A model generated the notes under the pieces. The model did no database searches, was not told the DNA's origin, and worked only from the letters and a program-made list of their open reading frames with translations. Of a stretch of DNA of 64,000 bases, positions 60,346 to 64,000 are shown piece after piece. This stretch comes from Acholoe squamosa (lineage: Eukaryota; Annelida; Polychaeta; Phyllodocida; Polynoidae), in NCBI GenBank assembly GCA_949317995.1, contig OX439044.1, positions 30,948,733 through 31,012,732 on the forward strand, read 5' to 3'. Every line of letters begins with the position of its first letter. The first letter of the stretch is position 1. The position numbers and the translations under genes are program-made.

Positions 60346-60856
60346 CAGAGATGTCAGACCTTCAGAGGTCCATCTATTTTCAGATGTTCAAACTTTTCCA
60401 AAAGTCAGACATCTCAGAGACTTCTTCCATCTTGTGGTCATAATATAGATAGAGGGAATTAATTACATTAATCATAGATACCCCTTACAACATGCCCTTT
60501 TTACTTCTAGGGAGCATAAGGCTGAGCATAGTTAAGGCTTCAGCAGGGGAAATTAAGCATGCCTTGTGCTGCCCTCTAGCCCTTTCTAGATAAACCACCC
60601 TTCAGAGATCAGAGGACATCTGAAATCTCATTTAAGAGGACATGAATCTAAGCAGGCTTCTGATTGGCTGAAATCCTGATGCAGTCTTTTAATTGTTTTT
60701 CAATGACCATCCAATCTAGAGATGGTTTTGAATGAGGGGAACAGGTTGAAATGAAGATGAGATAACTGCTTTTAGTATGATAAATTGAGGGAAATGGGTG
60801 CTTTGCTAACACCCAAAAATTTCAGAGGGTGAGCCCATACCCAACTGACATCTCTG
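60346..60856. mobile_element. 511-bp MITE, CAGAGATGTCAG ends, 6-bp target duplication
   Basis: CAGAGATGTCAG and CTGACATCTCTG are exact 12-bp inverted ends. AGCCCT occurs at 60340-60345 and 60857-60862. The inside has scattered AGATGTCAGA/TCTGAAAT echoes of the terminus and no coding frame. Confidence 0.88.
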
Positions 60857-60862
60857 AGCCCT

Positions 60863-61150
60863 GCAGTGCTATTATGCCATCAGTCCTTGTCCATCCTTGC
60901 TCAGTAGAAACCAGGTTGCACTGTGGCTGAATTATAGAACACATCCCCTGAGGGGTTCTGACATGTATACCTTCTGAACTGTCTACAATATCATAGCCTA
61001 CACCTTCATGTTATTGCATAGTAATAAAAGTATTATTTCCAGTACATCATGCTCCTACTGATAATGATAAGCCATTCTGAGTGTGAACGTGAGAGGTGCC
61101 TCTCTCTTATCGAGCTTTACCGTTCAACGAAAACGTAGCAACTGTTTTGG
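60863..61150. other. Spacer between two MITEs, nothing recognised
   Basis: No gene or repeat was recognised. Confidence 0.4.
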
Positions 61151-61156
61151 TCTTAC

Positions 61157-61248
61157 CAGGGTTGCCAACTCTCACGCATTTGCACACACTCCAGTACAAG
61201 GTGCTCCTGTACACAGTACGGCCAAGTGCGTGAGAGTTGGCAACCCTG
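61157..61248. mobile_element. 92-bp MITE, CAGGGTTGCCAACTCTCACG ends, 6-bp target duplication
   Basis: The left 22 bases (CAGGGTTGCCAACTCTCACG + CA) are the exact reverse complement of the right end, and pairing continues three more bases after one mismatch. TCTTAC lies at 61151-61156 and 61249-61254. Confidence 0.93.
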
Positions 61249-61254
61249 TCTTAC

Positions 61255-62313
61255 AGCTTTCTAAAAGTTGGTGGGAAATTAAAGGAAAATCCTCAAAACT
61301 GGATTCTGAGTCTACCACACAAAGGCTTTTCACAAATCATATTGACTAAACTGTAGTTCTGTCATAATTTGACATCTTAGATAGCGAAATAAGGCAAATG
61401 GTGATGGCTTACATAAGGAACTAGAAGGTTGAGAAGAGATGGTCAGGTAAATTGGATCTCGACTGGGATAAAGACCCTAGTGGTCACGTCATCTTGATGT
61501 AGTCTGACGTAGGTGTATGACGTAAGCTGACGTTGGTGTTTGTTGATTGGATCAGATTGTAGCAGGTATGTGGTTGAGGTACTTATACACCGTACCCCGT
61601 GAGGAAATGTATTCATTCTAGAGTATCCCACATACTTCAAGAAATGCCCTAAAATTAGAGGTTTAGATACGTTTAAATGCAATCTATTTGCTTGTAGGGC
61701 AATTGGTATGTGTTGTCACACGTTTCTTATCTCCACACATTCTCTCGGGAATACTGGGACGATCAATATTTTTTATCATAAAGAAAATATTATACTGATT
61801 CACAGTATTGGTCCGTGTGAGAAGAAGCTTGCATTTATAACATTAACATAGATCACCCTACGTGTACAGCTCTAGGGTATCTCACAGATTTCAATGTGAA
61901 GTTATTAGGAAATGTCACTGAACTGTAATTTAAAGTCTGCTAATGTTCCATGTAACTGATATAATTATAGAGTATTTGCCTATAGATAATAGAAGATATG
62001 ATGTGAGCTTCATAGAATTCTATTAAATACTAGTGCTCCTTGAACTACTGCACTGATAATCAAACTGGGATTAAATGAGGATTGTTCATTAATTAATTGC
62101 AACTCGCGCACTCTTTAAGTCGATTATCATTATGTGATATTCTATCGACCCTAGGTATATCCAAATCATGGGTGATTGATTACTTTGGAGTCGAGTTGGG
62201 TGCCGTCTAGTATCCATTTACATATACATGCAATACTTATCAATCTTCCAGAGGGCACGACTTGTGTATAATTCCTGTGTTAGATGGCCTGATATTTCAG
62301 TCATCAGAACTCA
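61255..62313. other. Unassigned sequence
   Basis: No gene or element was recognised. Confidence 0.4.
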
Positions 62314-62325
62314 TGCCTCATATGA

Positions 62326-62404
62326 GGTAGGTAGGTAATAGATGTTTAACGCCATTTCGACAGCTAAGGTCATATTCATGGCGAGAACTACATTACACAA
62401 ATTC
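62326..62404 (-). mobile_element. 5'-truncated SINE copy with 12-bp target duplication
   Basis: TGCCTCATATGA is exact at 62314-62325 and 62405-62416. The 79-bp insert shares 57 identical bases with 56881-56937. On the minus strand it ends in GGCGTTAAACATCTATTACC + TACCTACC, that is, core plus (TACC)n tail. The 5' part of the SINE is missing, as expected from incomplete reverse transcription. Confidence 0.92.
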
Positions 62405-62416
62405 TGCCTCATATGA

Positions 62417-64000
62417 TATCACCTGCATACATATTCCTGCAACACTCTAATGGTATCAGGCAAAAATAAGATCAGATTTATTTAAGTTGGTTAAAATGTA
62501 AAAATCTATAATTAACTTGTATACACAGTTGTTTAAATTATACTTGCTGTCTTGGAACCCTACCTAAGTTATGATGCATAATTTGATCCAATTTGGACGG
62601 AACACACACATTGGAGGTTGAGGGAAATGGAAAATGAAAGTGAGATAATGCATCCCAGACAATACTGTACACATGACAAGGCCGATATGCAGGTTGATAG
62701 TCATAGCTGAACCAGACTAAAATACAATTCAGAGTTAAATGCAATGAACGAATGCTCTTATATACACTTTATCTGACCACTAAAAGTTGCCTCCCTTTCT
62801 CCATTCTATATATTGCATTACCCCCCCCCACACACACACACATACATACATACCACTGTTTGCAGTGGGATTACAAACCTCCCACCAGAGGACCGAGACT
62901 GTGGCAGCCAGCCTCATAAGCTGTCACCTCATCTTTCAGACCACGTGATCTGCAGCTCAAGCTCATCCCAATGTGCTATGGGGTCTCAGATGGGACAAAT
63001 TCTGAGGGTCTAGACAAGTATTTATAAACGTAATGCATCGTCTCAGTCTCCATGGACACAAGATTCAAAACTCTGCAGCAAGACAGTGCTGCAAATATGG
63101 AGGTATTGGAATGTGAAAAGATGTAAGTTATAAAGTAAGTCCACAGACTGATTCCAAAATTGAAAGGAACACATTGTCATGTAGACATGCCTAATGAACT
63201 TTCTCTAAACATTCCATGTGCATGAATCGACACGACTATCCCGCTGTGAAGAGCTAAGGCTAGAAAGGCAATTGTCCTTCCATATTGGAAAATTACTTCC
63301 TGAACGGCACACCATAAGCTTCACCTCAGCTTCCCTGTTCAGAGGTCGGATACTACATTCAGCAGTAAAACCCACCAGGGGTGTGGATGTCTCCATTAGT
63401 TGAGCCTACCTTAATTTGCTCCCGTCACTCAATGAGAAAAATATGAGCGGCAGTATGAAAGTTTGCTTTTAGTAACTTCAGCTTTTAATGCATCAGGGGC
63501 TATGAGTCAGAATTGCCTGCTTCCTTTCGGCCCTGATTCGGTTGGTCTTCTTTGAATGCAGTGATTCATTTATTGCCAAAAGGGAGGTTGGATTATAAAG
63601 GATTTTCCTATCTTACAGAAAGTGTGGGGACAAACAGTGTTCAGAAAAGCTGCTTGTAAAATGTGAAGTTGCCCTCACATTTCACTTGTTTGTAATTCTG
63701 CAGAGTAAAAGTGTTTTGAAAATTAAAGACTTCAAAATTAGAAATGAAAGGAGAGTGACCTAAATTTAAGTCTGTACAACCAACCTTAGTAAGATTAACA
63801 TGCTTTAATATTCAAAGCTATTTACTTGATAGGAAATTTAAACATAGGCTGTTCTGGATCGTTTACATCGCTGACCAGAGAGCAATGATGGAGAGATAAT
63901 GAGATGACTTATTTTTAACGTGACAGCATGGGTATCATTTCACCTCTGTCAATGTCACTCATCCCAGCCAACTACCTATTATTTCAATCTCATTCTCCCT
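62417..64000. other. Unassigned sequence, possible conserved non-coding island at the end
   Basis: A C9 run followed by (CA)n lies at 62821-62852. About 63190-63620 is repeat-free, with homeodomain- and bZIP-like words (TAATGCATC, ATTCATTTATTG). Two overlapping 61-63-codon frames, one on each strand, are not convincing. Confidence 0.35.

Overview
This is 64 kb of animal nuclear DNA, A+T-rich, almost all of it intronic or intergenic, and crowded with repeats. I found no bacterial, organellar or viral genome organisation. The only coding sequence I can support well is two exons on the minus strand (23127-22991 and 1417-1313). They join in phase and read as the C-terminal tetratricopeptide-like part of a CRTAP / prolyl 3-hydroxylase (leprecan) family protein, which acts on collagen in the ER. 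The next 3' exon lies off the left edge. The 5' exons were not found and probably lie beyond the right edge. The repeat style (GC-homopolymer MITEs, SINEs with a short tandem tail, many tandem arrays) suggests a marine invertebrate such as a hemichordate, echinoderm, cephalochordate or mollusc. The sequence alone does not settle which.

Layout, left half. 1-23 kb is mainly one 21.6 kb intron. It holds a 1 kb CACTG-ended element full of TACAGCAA/TTGCTGTA motifs (1755-2771), an (AT)n tract, a 2.1 kb satellite with a 25-bp unit (6988-9100), a piggyBac-like non-autonomous element (13826-14538), a CAGGGG-ended MITE (18053-18400), and a CpG-richer segment with promoter-like motifs (about 20400-20725). 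From 23 to 31.6 kb come a tandem duplication with an insertion in one copy (24074-24764), a Harbinger-like MITE (25284-25604), a 48-bp minisatellite with a 720-bp higher-order repeat (26850-29300), a 33/34-bp minisatellite (30588-31487), and a perfect 32-bp-stem palindrome (31552-31629).

Layout, right half. From 38.6 to 44.5 kb, two copies of a 1.2-1.3 kb TA-flanked terminal-inverted-repeat element carry regularly spaced CACCGTACGTAGG motifs. Copy 1 interrupts a 42-bp array. A 38-bp array with a co-amplified MITE lies between the copies. From 49 to 62.5 kb there are further short MITEs. There is also a clear nested case, in which a SINE-like retroposon with a 14-bp target duplication is interrupted in its tail by a 516-bp foldback element with a 4-bp duplication. 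A second, uninterrupted copy of that SINE lies 5.4 kb away.

The best discovery material is transposon history rather than a gene system. Five MITE families share CAG(G/A)G termini and exact 6-bp target duplications. Several insertions have their empty site preserved inside the window. The 25-bp satellite shows a recurrent micro-inversion. The long open reading frames (up to 802 codons) are artefacts of repeat units whose length is a multiple of three.
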